Assembly (NCBI RefSeq): GCF_043196875.1
Contig: NZ_JBEBMX010000001.1
Span: 248,001-312,000, forward strand
Direction of reading: 5' to 3'
Source: Saccharospirillum sp043196875
Lineage (GTDB): Bacteria > Pseudomonadota > Gammaproteobacteria > Pseudomonadales > Natronospirillaceae
DNA: 64,000 nucleotides
Below are positions 8,502 through 16,954 of the stretch, piece after piece. The notes under the pieces were generated by a model. The model searched no databases. It was not told the DNA's origin and was given only the letters and a program-made list of their open reading frames with translations. Within the stretch, counting starts at the first letter, position 1; each line of letters begins with the position of its first letter. The translations under genes were made by a program, and so were the position numbers.

Positions 8502-8526
8502 AGGGCCCGGCATCCGGCCAGGCCCT
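8502..8526 (-). promoter_or_regulatory. intergenic hairpin after the binding-protein gene
   Basis: An imperfect GC-rich inverted repeat, AGGGCC and GGC against GCC and GGCCCT, lies 16 bp past the aotJ stop. There is no T tract. Such hairpins typically stabilise the upstream mRNA or attenuate transcription, giving excess binding protein over permease. A second, weaker TCGGGC/GCCCGA pair is at 8416-8445. Confidence 0.6.
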
Positions 8527-8541
8527 CTTCCAAGCTAGCGC

Positions 8542-9300
8542 TTAGATTTTGATGTTGGAGTCGAAGTATTTCTCCATGATGGCGTCATAGGTGCCATCGT
8601 TTTTGAACTTCTCCAGTGCTTCGCTGACGGCTTCTTCCAGCGCAGTATCACGCTTGCGGAATGCAGCACCAACGCCTTCGCCGAGGATGCTGGCCGGCTC
8701 GGAGAAGTCTTCGCTGACCTGGCTGATGCCATCGGTGCCTTCAAGCAGACCTTGACCGGCCAGGACGTCGATGAACATGGCATCCAGACGGCCGCCTTCG
8801 AGGTCAACCAAAACATCATCAGCCGTGGTGTAGCGAACGATTTCAGCGTCGCCGTGCAATTCCGTCAGGTAGGTGTCCTGAATGGTGGCGCGCTGTACAC
8901 CGATGCGAGTGCCGGCGGTGTTTTCAGCATCGAAACCATTGCCATCAACCGCAAAGAAAGCGGACGGCGTGGTGTAGTACGGATCGGAGAACAGAACGCG
9001 CTCGGCACGCTCAGGGTTAATCGACATGGACGAGAAGATCATGTCGTATTTACGCGCCAGCAGGCCCGGAATAATACCGTCCCAGGCTTGAATAACCCAT
9101 TCGCAATCCTGACCGGTGATTTCGTTGCACACAGCGTTGCCCAGTTCGATTTCGAAACCAGTCAGCTCACCGTTGGTATCGCGGTATTCGAACGGCGGAT
9201 AAGGCGCATCCACACCCACACGAATCACGTCGTAATCTTCTGCAAATACCGTTGTGCTCAGGGCCAGCATAGCGGCCACTGTCATCAGTGCTTTTTTCAT
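8542..9300 (-). CDS. aotJ: periplasmic basic amino acid-binding protein (AotJ/ArtJ-like)
   Basis: Solute-binding protein of the polar amino acid family, 252 residues. It starts with a clear signal peptide, MKKALMTVAAMLALSTTVFA, cut before EDYD. Family features are VGVDAPYPPFEYRD, the LTGFEIELGNAVC segment, a disulfide-capable Cys pair, and SMSINPERAERVLFSDPYY. These belong to the lysine/arginine/ornithine-histidine branch. It captures the amino acid in the periplasm and hands it to the Q/M permeases. Confidence 0.88.
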   Translation of the reverse strand: MKKALMTVAAMLALSTTVFAEDYDVIRVGVDAPYPPFEYRDTNGELTGFEIELGNAVCNEITGQDCEWVIQAWDGIIPGLLARKYDMIFSSMSINPERAERVLFSDPYYTTPSAFFAVDGNGFDAENTAGTRIGVQRATIQDTYLTELHGDAEIVRYTTADDVLVDLEGGRLDAMFIDVLAGQGLLEGTDGISQVSEDFSEPASILGEGVGAAFRKRDTALEEAVSEALEKFKNDGTYDAIMEKYFDSNIKI

Positions 9301-9458
9301 TCTCGTTGACTCCAGTTGTTATCATTCGGTCAGTGATGGCTGACCTTCGTCGTTAAAACAAAACGCCTTGTGGGCGCTTGCGCTCTCTCGGTTTACGGCT
9401 GTTATTCACCCATCCGCACAGGACAGGCCTAGCCCTTCGATTGCTGAGCTGAAGTGGC

Positions 9459-10232
9459 TCAGTAACTCGGGGATATAAACTGTTTGAAGCGTTCGGATTT
9501 GGGGTTCTTGAAGACTTCCTGCGGATCGCCCTCTTCTTCAATCCGGCCCTGGTGCAAAAACATCACCTTATTCGACACATCCCGGGCGAAGGCCATTTCA
9601 TGGGTCACCACCACCATGGTGCGACCTTCCTCAGCCAAACCACGCATCACCTTGAGCACTTCACCGACCAACTCAGGGTCGAGTGCCGAGGTGGGTTCAT
9701 CAAACAGCATCACTTCGGGGTTCATCGCCAGCGCCCGGGCGATGGCGGCACGTTGCTGCTGACCACCAGACATATGGGCTGGATAATAATCGCGGCGGTC
9801 ATAAAGACCGACCCGATTCAGATGTTCTTCAGCGCGCGCCGTGGCTTCAGCGCGGCTGACGCCGAGCACATGAATCGGCGCTTCAACAATATTCTGCATA
9901 ACGGTCATATGTGACCAGAGATTAAAACTCTGAAACACCATCGACAGCTGTGAGCGGATGCGTTCAACCTGGCGGATATCAGCCGGTTCGCGCAGACCGT
10001 GACGATTGGTTTTGAAACGGACGCTGTCACCATGAACCCGCAACTCGCCGGAAGTGGGGATTTCCAGCATGTTCATACAACGTAGAAACGTACTTTTACC
10101 GGAACCGGACGAGCCGATAACAGAGATAACGTCGCCCTTGTCCGCTTCCAATGAAATGCCTTTAAGGACTTCGACATCACCAAATTGCTTATGGATATCG
10201 GTGGCCAACAGCGGGGCGGTTGCCTGACCCAT
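9459..10232 (-). CDS. aotP: amino acid ABC transporter ATP-binding protein (HisP/AotP-like)
   Basis: The 257-residue ATPase of the transporter. It has Walker A GSSGSGKST, the polar amino acid family ERIRSQLSMVFQSFNLWSHM insertion, the ABC signature MSGGQQQRAAIARAL, Walker B VMLFDEPTSALD, and the H-loop VTHEM. It is the first gene of the transporter cluster; in Pseudomonas aotP is last and is followed by argR, which is absent here. A gap of 158 bp separates it from the binding-protein gene, which may have an extra promoter. Confidence 0.9.
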   Translation of the reverse strand: MGQATAPLLATDIHKQFGDVEVLKGISLEADKGDVISVIGSSGSGKSTFLRCMNMLEIPTSGELRVHGDSVRFKTNRHGLREPADIRQVERIRSQLSMVFQSFNLWSHMTVMQNIVEAPIHVLGVSRAEATARAEEHLNRVGLYDRRDYYPAHMSGGQQQRAAIARALAMNPEVMLFDEPTSALDPELVGEVLKVMRGLAEEGRTMVVVTHEMAFARDVSNKVMFLHQGRIEEEGDPQEVFKNPKSERFKQFISPSY

Positions 10233-10808
10233 CTGATTCTCCTGGTCGGTCTCTCACTTGGACTGGCAAGGATCTGCTCGCCAGAAGGTCCTTCGAGAGA
10301 GGATGGTTTATTGTTCATTTCTGGCGCAAGGATAGTGCGCAAAGCCCCAGGTCGATGCAACACACTCTGGAGCCACCGCTTTTCATCATAGCGACGCCAT
10401 CCGTTGGCCGCCCCGTTCGCCGGTTGTCCAAGGCGGGCCAAGCAACTCTTAAGCCAGATTCGAATTTCTAGCATAATTAACTGCACCGCTCCATTACTAA
10501 GCCACAGACAAGGCGCAGCTTTTACTGACAGAATCTTGTCAGACTCCAAAAGCGCTTCATTATTGCCCTGAACGAGCCTAATAACGGCGATCACTGGCCG
10601 CAGCAGTGCGTTTGCCCTATTGTGAGGCTTGTTTTATTCTCACGCACCAATTTGAACCAGTTATAAGCTTATAACACGCTAAAACGGCCCACTCATATGG
10701 TGGCCCTGTTTTTGCTGTTGGCTTTGGTTCATGGGCGCCGTCCTCACCGGGGTCCGACTTGCTCAAAGCCCATCGTGGGCTGTTCATCCATCTAGGAGAG
10801 TCATAATA
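10233..10808. promoter_or_regulatory. divergent promoter region between aotP and dppA
   Basis: 576 bp with no gene. It must contain the promoters of both operons. The clearest element is an inverted repeat CTGACA-N6-TGTCAG at 10525-10542, a possible operator. A GGCC(C)AC/GTGGCC hairpin flanked by A and T tracts at 10681-10714 may be a leader terminator or attenuator before dppA. Neither can be assigned to a regulator from sequence alone. Confidence 0.4.
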
Positions 10809-12440
10809 ATGAAAAAAGGCATACCCATTCTTGTGGTAGTCATCGCTATTCTGGCCGCCGCTGTTTGGTGGTTCAGCAGCTCTGACGACCAACAGGTCGC
10901 CGAAGCCACCACCTTTGTTTATTGCTCAGAAGCCAGTCCTGAAGGCTTTAACCCGGCGTTCTACACCTCCGGTACCACCTTCGATGCTGCTGGTCGCACC
11001 ATGTTCAACCGTCTGGTTGAGTTCGAGCGCGGTGGTACCGCAGTCGTTCCGGGCCTGGCTGAAAGCTGGGACATTTCCGACGACGGCCTGACTTACACCT
11101 TCCACCTGCGTGAAGGCGTTAAGTTCCACACTAACCATGGTTTCGAGCCGAGCCGCGACTTCAACGCTGAAGACGTGCTGTGGAGCTTCAACCGTCAAAT
11201 GGACGAAAGCCACCCGTACCACGGCGTGTCCAATCAGGATTACTCCTACTTCGGTTACATGGGCATGGCTGATGCCATCGAATCGCTGACCGCTCCGGAC
11301 GACATGACTGTTGTCTTCCAACTGAGCGCTCCGAACGCGCCTTTCCTGGCCAACATGGCGATGGACTTCGCCTCCATCGGTTCGGCTGAATACGCCGACG
11401 CCATGATGGAAGCCGGTACGCCGGAACAGGTTGACCAACTGCCGATTGGCACCGGTCCGTTCATGCTGACCGATTACCAGCAAGACGCCGTTATCCGTTA
11501 CACCGCCAACCCGACTTACTGGGAAGGCCCGGCTGAGATCGATCGTCTGGTGTTCTCCATCACTCCGGACGCCAGCGTGCGTTATGCCAAGCTGAAGTCA
11601 GGCGAGTGCCACCACATGGTATTCCCGAACCCGGCCGACATCGCTGAAATGCAGGACGACCCGAACATCAACGTCATGTCCGCTCCGGGCCTGAACGTGG
11701 GTTACCTGGCGTTCAACACCGAAAAACCGCCGTTCGACAACAAGCTGGTGCGTCAGGCTCTGAACATGGCCACCAACAAAGAGTCCATCCTGGAAGCGGT
11801 TTATCAGGGCGCTGGCGAAACTGCCAAGAACCCGATCCCGCCGACCATGTGGTCTTATAACGACGACGTTGTCGACTACGAATACGATCCGGAGCGCGCC
11901 CGTGAGTTGCTGGCTGAAGCCGGCTACCCGAACGGTTTCTCCACCGACATCTGGGCGATGCCGGTACAGCGTCCTTACAACCCCAACGCTCGCCGTATGG
12001 CGGAACTGATCCAGGCTGACTGGGCCGCTGTTGGTGTTGACGCTGAGATCGTTTCTTACGAATGGGGTGAATACCTCGACCGTACTTCCAATGGCGACCA
12101 CCAAACCGCCATGCTGGGCTGGACAGGCGACAATGGTGATCCGGATAACTTCCTGAACACCCTGCTCGGCTGCCAGGCTGCGGCGACCGGTGGCAACATC
12201 GCATTCTGGTGCAACCAAGAGTTCAACACTCTGGTGAACGACGCTCTGCGTGTTGCTGATCCTGAACAACGCACTGCGCTGTACGAACAAGCTCAGTTGG
12301 TGTTCAAAGAAGAAGCGCCGTGGATCACCGTTGCTCACTCTGTTGTTTATGAGCCGATGAGCCCCGCTGTTCAGGGCTACAAGATGAGCCCGTTTGGCGT
12401 ACACCGTTTCTATGGTGTGAGCCTGGCCGAGTCTGAATAA
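10809..12440 (+). CDS. dppA: peptide ABC transporter substrate-binding protein (DppA-like)
   Basis: Family 5 solute-binding protein for dipeptides or short peptides, 543 residues from the ATG at 10809, chosen because AGGAG lies 11 bp upstream and an N-terminal signal follows at once. The signal has MKKG, a long hydrophobic core to residue 22, and an AEA site at 31-33; it may alternatively be an uncleaved anchor. Family marks are CSEASPEGFNPAFYTSG, ESWDISDDGLTYTFHLREGVKF, GTGPFML and LGWTGDNGDPDNF. First gene of a dppABCDF operon, separated from dppB by a terminator-like hairpin. Confidence 0.9.
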   Translation: MKKGIPILVVVIAILAAAVWWFSSSDDQQVAEATTFVYCSEASPEGFNPAFYTSGTTFDAAGRTMFNRLVEFERGGTAVVPGLAESWDISDDGLTYTFHLREGVKFHTNHGFEPSRDFNAEDVLWSFNRQMDESHPYHGVSNQDYSYFGYMGMADAIESLTAPDDMTVVFQLSAPNAPFLANMAMDFASIGSAEYADAMMEAGTPEQVDQLPIGTGPFMLTDYQQDAVIRYTANPTYWEGPAEIDRLVFSITPDASVRYAKLKSGECHHMVFPNPADIAEMQDDPNINVMSAPGLNVGYLAFNTEKPPFDNKLVRQALNMATNKESILEAVYQGAGETAKNPIPPTMWSYNDDVVDYEYDPERARELLAEAGYPNGFSTDIWAMPVQRPYNPNARRMAELIQADWAAVGVDAEIVSYEWGEYLDRTSNGDHQTAMLGWTGDNGDPDNFLNTLLGCQAAATGGNIAFWCNQEFNTLVNDALRVADPEQRTALYEQAQLVFKEEAPWITVAHSVVYEPMSPAVQGYKMSPFGVHRFYGVSLAESE

Positions 12441-12470
12441 GACCGGTCAACAATAATGACAGACCTTCTC

Positions 12471-12499
12471 AGGGCGGCAGTTATACTGCCGCCCTTTCT
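12471..12499 (+). terminator. attenuating terminator between dppA and dppB
   Basis: AGGGCGGCAG-TTATAC-TGCCGCCCT, a perfect GC-rich stem with a short T-rich tail (TTTCTCG), lies 30 bp after the dppA stop and 18 bp before dppB. It likely lets only part of transcription through, so that binding protein exceeds permease. Confidence 0.75.
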
Positions 12500-12516
12500 C
12501 GTTTCAGGTTAGCCAC

Positions 12517-13527
12517 ATGCTGCATTTCTTTTTCCGACGCCTGGGGATGGTGATCCCAACCTTTATCGGGGTGTCTTTGTTCGCCTTCGCCCTGATCCAC
12601 CTGATCCCTGGCGATGTCGTCACCATCATGGGTGGCGAACGCGGTGTTTCTCCCGAGAAACGCGCCGAACTGGAAGCCATGCTCGGCCTTAACAAGCCGC
12701 TCTGGCAACAGTACTTCATCTACATTGGTAACATCCTCCAGGGCGATCTGGGCACGTCCTATGTCACCGGCAAACCGGTGCTGAGTGAATTTATGGCCCG
12801 TTTTCCAGCCACACTGGAACTGACTTTCTGCGCTGGCGTCTTCGCTGTCGTCGTCGGCCTGACGCTGGGCATTCTGGCGGCCATCCGTCGCGGCGGCTGG
12901 CTCGACCATACGGTGATGACCATTTCTCTGGCCGGCTATTCGATGCCCATCTTCTGGTGGGGTCTGCTGCTGATTCTATTGTTCTCGGTCACCCTCGGCT
13001 GGACGCCGGTATCCGGTCGTATGGACGTGATGTTCTGGGTCGAGGACGTCACCGGCTTTATGTTGATCGACACTCTGTTATCGCCGGCCAAAGGGGCTTT
13101 CGCCTCGGCGCTGCAACATCTGCTGCTGCCGGCCATTGTGCTGGGCACCATTCCCATGGCGGTGATTGCGCGGATGACGCGTTCGTCCATGCTTGAAGTG
13201 CTCGGTGAAGACTACATCCGCACCGCCCGCGCCAAAGGCCTGAGCAAAGGCCGCATCGTTGCCAAACACGCCTTGCGCAATGCGCTGATTCCGGTGATCA
13301 CGGTCATGGGTTTGCAGGTGGGTATGCTGCTCTCCGGCGCCATTCTGACCGAAACCATCTTCGCCTGGCCGGGCATCGGTAAATGGCTGATCGAAGCCAT
13401 CAACCGACGCGATTACCCGATCGTTCAGGGCGGCCTGCTGTTGATCGCAACGCTGATCATTGTCATCAACCTGCTGGTTGATCTGATGTACGGCGTGGTC
13501 AACCCGCGCGTCCGCCACAGCAAATAA
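12517..13527 (+). CDS. dppB: peptide ABC transporter permease DppB
   Basis: 336-residue inner-membrane permease of the oligopeptide family. It starts with LHFFFRRLGMVIPTFIGVSLFAF, the usual first helix, and carries the cytoplasmic loop RTARAKGLSKGRIVAKHALRN that contacts the ATPases and the C-terminal LVDLMYGVVNPRVR signature. It is followed 10 bp later by dppC. Confidence 0.93.
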   Translation: MLHFFFRRLGMVIPTFIGVSLFAFALIHLIPGDVVTIMGGERGVSPEKRAELEAMLGLNKPLWQQYFIYIGNILQGDLGTSYVTGKPVLSEFMARFPATLELTFCAGVFAVVVGLTLGILAAIRRGGWLDHTVMTISLAGYSMPIFWWGLLLILLFSVTLGWTPVSGRMDVMFWVEDVTGFMLIDTLLSPAKGAFASALQHLLLPAIVLGTIPMAVIARMTRSSMLEVLGEDYIRTARAKGLSKGRIVAKHALRNALIPVITVMGLQVGMLLSGAILTETIFAWPGIGKWLIEAINRRDYPIVQGGLLLIATLIIVINLLVDLMYGVVNPRVRHSK

Positions 13528-13537
13528 GGAGCCGGTC

Positions 13538-14422
13538 ATGACCCAAACACTTGCTACCAAACCGGTTTCGCCGCTGGCCGAATTCTGGTCTTACTTTTCC
13601 AGCAACAGAGGTGCTCTGGCGGGCCTGGGATTTATCCTGGTCATTGTGCTGCTGGCGATCTTTGCCGACTTTGTGGCACCGCATCACCCGCACGAACAGT
13701 TCCGCGACTTTATTCTCACGCCCCCGTCCTGGACTGACGGCGGCACCAGCCAGTTTCTGCTCGGTACCGACGGCGTCGGCCGCGATATTCTGTCGCGCCT
13801 GATTCACGGCGCCCGTCTGTCGCTGCTGATCGGCCTGGTGATTGTCACCCTGTCGCTGGCCATGGGCATCTGCCTTGGCCTCGCGGCGGGTTTCTTCGGT
13901 GGCGCCATCGATAGCGCGGTGATGCGCGTCGCCGACGTGCTGCTGTCCATGCCGCCGCTGCTGTTGGCCATTGCCGTGGTTGCCATCCTTGGACCGAGCA
14001 TCGTCAACTCCGGTCTGGCGCTGTCGCTGGTGTATCTGCCGCACTATGTCCGCTTAACGCGGGCGTCAGTGCTCAGTGAAATCAATAAGGATTATGTGGT
14101 GTCATCGCGCGTCGCCGGGGCATCGTCGTTGCGGCTGATGTTTATCACCATCCTGCCCAACTGCCTGGCACCCTTGATCGTTCAGGCCACGCTGGGCTTT
14201 TCCAACGCCATTCTCGATATGGCCGCACTCGGCTTCCTCGGTCTGGGCGCTCAGCCGCCGCTGCCGGAATGGGGCTCCATGCTGGCCACGGCGCGCGAAT
14301 TTATCCAAAGCGCCTGGTGGGTTGTGACCTTCCCCGGCCTGGTGATTCTGCTGACGGTACTGGCATTCAATTTGATGGGCGATGGCTTGCGCGATGCCCT
14401 CGATCCCAAACTCAAACAATAG
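13538..14422 (+). CDS. dppC: peptide ABC transporter permease DppC
   Basis: 294-residue partner permease. The family's FGTDGVGRD-like motif appears as LLGTDGVGRDILSRLIHGAR, and the EAA loop as YVVSSRVAGASSLRLMFITILPN. The C-terminus VLAFNLMGDGLRDALDPKLK is characteristic. An AGGAG ribosome-binding site precedes the ATG. It forms the heterodimeric channel with DppB. Confidence 0.93.
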   Translation: MTQTLATKPVSPLAEFWSYFSSNRGALAGLGFILVIVLLAIFADFVAPHHPHEQFRDFILTPPSWTDGGTSQFLLGTDGVGRDILSRLIHGARLSLLIGLVIVTLSLAMGICLGLAAGFFGGAIDSAVMRVADVLLSMPPLLLAIAVVAILGPSIVNSGLALSLVYLPHYVRLTRASVLSEINKDYVVSSRVAGASSLRLMFITILPNCLAPLIVQATLGFSNAILDMAALGFLGLGAQPPLPEWGSMLATAREFIQSAWWVVTFPGLVILLTVLAFNLMGDGLRDALDPKLKQ

Positions 14423-14431
14423 GAGACCGCA

Positions 14432-15427
14432 GTGACAGATCACGCTAACAACCTGCTGTCGGTCGATCAGCTCAGCGTTACCTTCGGCACCGGTAAGAAG
14501 CCTTTCACGGCGGTCGATCGCATCAGTTATCAGGTCGATGCGGGCGAAGTCGTCGGCATTGTCGGTGAGTCCGGCTCGGGCAAGAGTGTGTCGTCGTTGG
14601 CACTGATGGGCCTGATCGATTTTCCCGGCAAAGTGAGCGCCGAAGGCCTCAGCTTTAAAGGCACCAACCTGCTGACTCTGAGTGAAAAGCAGCGCCGCAA
14701 AATTACCGGCGCCGATATTTCGATGATCTTCCAGGACCCGATGACCTCGCTGAACCCGGCGTTCACCGTGGGCAATCAGATTATGGAAGCCATTGAAGTG
14801 CATCAGGGTGGCACCACGGCCGAGCGCCGCGAAAAAGCCATCGACCTGCTGCGCCAGGTCGGCATTCCGGCACCGGAAAGCCGCATCAACAACTTCCCGC
14901 ATCAGCTCTCGGGCGGTATGAGCCAGCGCGTGATGATCGCCATGGCCATCGCCTGCGACCCCAAACTGCTGATCGCCGATGAACCAACCACCGCCTTGGA
15001 TGTCACCATTCAGGCGCAGATCATCGAGCTGTTGCTGAAGTTGCAGCGCGAAAAACAGATGGGTCTGATCCTCATCACCCACGATCTGGCCTTGGTCGCA
15101 GAAGCGGCCGATCGCGTGGTGGTGATGTACGCCGGTCAGATTGTCGAAACGGGACCGGCCAGCGAAATCTTCAAGGCACCGCGGCATCCGTACACCCAGG
15201 CGCTGATGCGCTCCTTGCCCGAATCGGCCAGTGGCAGCGACCGCCTGCAAGCGCTGCCCGGTGTGGTACCCGGCGCCAACGACCGCCCCAGCGGCTGTCT
15301 GTTGAACCCGCGCTGCCCGTACGCCACCGAGCGTTGCCGCAACGAAGAACCTGGTTATGTTGGCCCCGAAGGTCGCCAGGCCAAGTGCTTCTTCCCATTG
15401 GATGATAACGGGAGGCCCGCCGCATGA
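14432..15427 (+). CDS. dppD: peptide ABC transporter ATPase DppD
   Basis: 331-residue ATPase starting at GTG (14432) after AGGAGA. It has Walker A GESGSGKS, signature LSGGMSQRVMIAMAI, Walker B LLIADEPTTALD, and the C-terminal oligopeptide-family domain with four cysteines in SGCLLNPRCPYATERC and KCFF, which binds an iron-sulfur cluster in related transporters. Its stop overlaps the start of dppF. Confidence 0.93.
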   Translation: MTDHANNLLSVDQLSVTFGTGKKPFTAVDRISYQVDAGEVVGIVGESGSGKSVSSLALMGLIDFPGKVSAEGLSFKGTNLLTLSEKQRRKITGADISMIFQDPMTSLNPAFTVGNQIMEAIEVHQGGTTAERREKAIDLLRQVGIPAPESRINNFPHQLSGGMSQRVMIAMAIACDPKLLIADEPTTALDVTIQAQIIELLLKLQREKQMGLILITHDLALVAEAADRVVVMYAGQIVETGPASEIFKAPRHPYTQALMRSLPESASGSDRLQALPGVVPGANDRPSGCLLNPRCPYATERCRNEEPGYVGPEGRQAKCFFPLDDNGRPAA

Positions 15428-16434
15428 CGGACACCCAAAGCACCCGCCCCATCATGCAGGGGCTGGGTCTGAAACAGCATTACAGCGTCAGCCAGGGCGT
15501 GATGAAGCCCAAGGGCACCGTCAAGGCGCTCGATGGCGTCAACTTCTCGGTTGAAGCGGGCAAGACACTGGCCGTGGTCGGTGAATCCGGCTGCGGTAAA
15601 TCGACGCTGGCACGCCTGCTGACGATGATCGAGACGCCGACCGAAGGCGCGCTGGAATTCGACGGCCAGGATCTGCTCAAGCTCGATAAAGCCCAACGCA
15701 AAGAACTGCGCCAGCGCATCCAGATCATCTTCCAGAACCCTTATGGCTCGCTGAACCCGCGTAAGAAAGTCGGCACCATTCTGGAAGAGCCACTGGTGAT
15801 CAACACCCGGCTTAGCAAGGCTGAACGCAAGGAAAAAGCCATTGCTCTGCTGCAGAAAGTCGGTCTGCGTCCGGAACACTATGATCGCTATCCGCACATG
15901 TTTTCCGGCGGCCAGCGGCAGCGTATCGCCATTGCCCGTGGTTTGATGATGAACCCGAAAGTGGTGGTCGCCGACGAACCGGTATCCGCGCTCGATGTGT
16001 CGGTACAGGCGCAAGTGCTGAACCTGATGATGGATTTGCAGGATGAACTGGGCCTGGCCTATGTGTTTATCTCGCACGATCTTTCGGTGGTCGAACACAT
16101 TGCCGATGAAGTGATGGTGATGTATCTGGGGAAAGTGGTGGAATACGGCTCGACCGAGCAGATTTTCGGTAACCCGCAGCACCCTTATACCCGAGCCTTG
16201 TTGTCGTCGACGCCGCGCATCGAACCGGAAAAACGCATCGACAAGATTCGCCTGACCGGTGAATTGCCGTCACCGCTGAACCCGCCATCAGGCTGCGCTT
16301 TCCACGGTCGCTGCCAGTTCGCCAATGAACGCTGCAGTGCGGAAACGCCGGTGCTGAAGGAGCAGAGTGACGCCTCGACCGTGGCCTGTTTTGGCGTGGA
16401 TGAAGGGCGGTTGCCGTATTTGGCAAGCGCTTAA
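15424..16434 (+). CDS. dppF: peptide ABC transporter ATPase DppF
   Basis: 336-residue second ATPase, coupled by an ATGA overlap with dppD. It shows Walker A GESGCGKST, the IQIIFQNPYGSLNPRKKV Q-loop region typical of DppF/OppF, signature FSGGQRQRIAIARGL, Walker B VVADEPVSALD, and a C-terminal cysteine cluster (SGCAFHGRCQFANERC). It closes the operon and is followed by a strong hairpin. Confidence 0.93.
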   Translation: MTDTQSTRPIMQGLGLKQHYSVSQGVMKPKGTVKALDGVNFSVEAGKTLAVVGESGCGKSTLARLLTMIETPTEGALEFDGQDLLKLDKAQRKELRQRIQIIFQNPYGSLNPRKKVGTILEEPLVINTRLSKAERKEKAIALLQKVGLRPEHYDRYPHMFSGGQRQRIAIARGLMMNPKVVVADEPVSALDVSVQAQVLNLMMDLQDELGLAYVFISHDLSVVEHIADEVMVMYLGKVVEYGSTEQIFGNPQHPYTRALLSSTPRIEPEKRIDKIRLTGELPSPLNPPSGCAFHGRCQFANERCSAETPVLKEQSDASTVACFGVDEGRLPYLASA

Positions 16435-16470
16435 CGCTGAACGGGAGCGGTGCACCGCTCCCGTTCAGCG
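16435..16470. terminator. perfect 36-nt palindrome ending the dpp operon
   Basis: Arms CGCTGAACGGGAGCGG and CCGCTCCCGTTCAGCG surround a TGCA loop with no mismatch, starting at the first base after the dppF stop. It lies between converging genes and could stop transcription from both sides, although the T tract (TCTTCC) is weak. Confidence 0.7.
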
Positions 16471-16492
16471 TCTTCCGAGGAGCAATGCGCCT

Positions 16493-16954
16493 CTAGTCAC
16501 ACCTCCCAAACTCGCACGCCTGGGCTCTCGCCTGGCGTGCACCTGCCACATTCCCCTGCCCTGATCGAGCCTGAGCGATGGCGTGCCACAGCCGGGCGCT
16601 GCGTTCTTCGTTACCGGAATTGACGGTCAAACCGCGCAAGGCGATCTGTTCGGCGGCGGCAAAGCGGCCCTGGCCCAAACGAACCTCGGCGATTTCGGCG
16701 TACAAATCCGCTTCACGACTGTCCAAACGCAGGGCGCGCTCCAGCAAAGCAGCCGCTTTATCCCAGTCACGATTGGCCTGGGCGGCCTGCGCCTGGAGGC
16801 GCAGGTTATCGACCGCTGAGCGTGGTTGCGGCGCTGTGGGTTGTTCATCAAGATCTGGTGTCAGTCGTCGCTCCTGCTGGATCATGCGATCACTCGGACC
16901 GGGCTGGCTGACACAGCCAGCCAGCACCAGAACGGCCAGCAAAGACAGACGCAT
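16493..16954 (-). CDS. TPR-containing outer-membrane-type lipoprotein
   Basis: Predicted lipoprotein, 153 residues from the ATG at 16954. This start is preferred over one 21 bp upstream because it gives a TAATG overlap with the mrcB stop and a compact signal MRLSLLAVLVLAGC with a lipobox (LAGC, Cys14). After a proline-rich linker there are two to three tetratricopeptide-like helical repeats (residues about 55-140: NRDWDKAAALLERALRLDSR, ADLYAEIAEVRLGQGRFAAA). It may help PBP1b as an outer-membrane activator, in the manner of LpoB, but it is not an LpoB homologue; that role is inferred from coupling only. Confidence 0.75.
   Translation of the reverse strand: MRLSLLAVLVLAGCVSQPGPSDRMIQQERRLTPDLDEQPTAPQPRSAVDNLRLQAQAAQANRDWDKAAALLERALRLDSREADLYAEIAEVRLGQGRFAAAEQIALRGLTVNSGNEERSARLWHAIAQARSGQGNVAGARQARAQACEFGRCD

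Noticed and set aside
10681..10714. GGCC-AC/GTGGCC hairpin flanked by A and T runs, possible terminator
   Set aside because: No gene on either strand ends near it; stem is bulged. Mentioned only as a possible dppA leader element.
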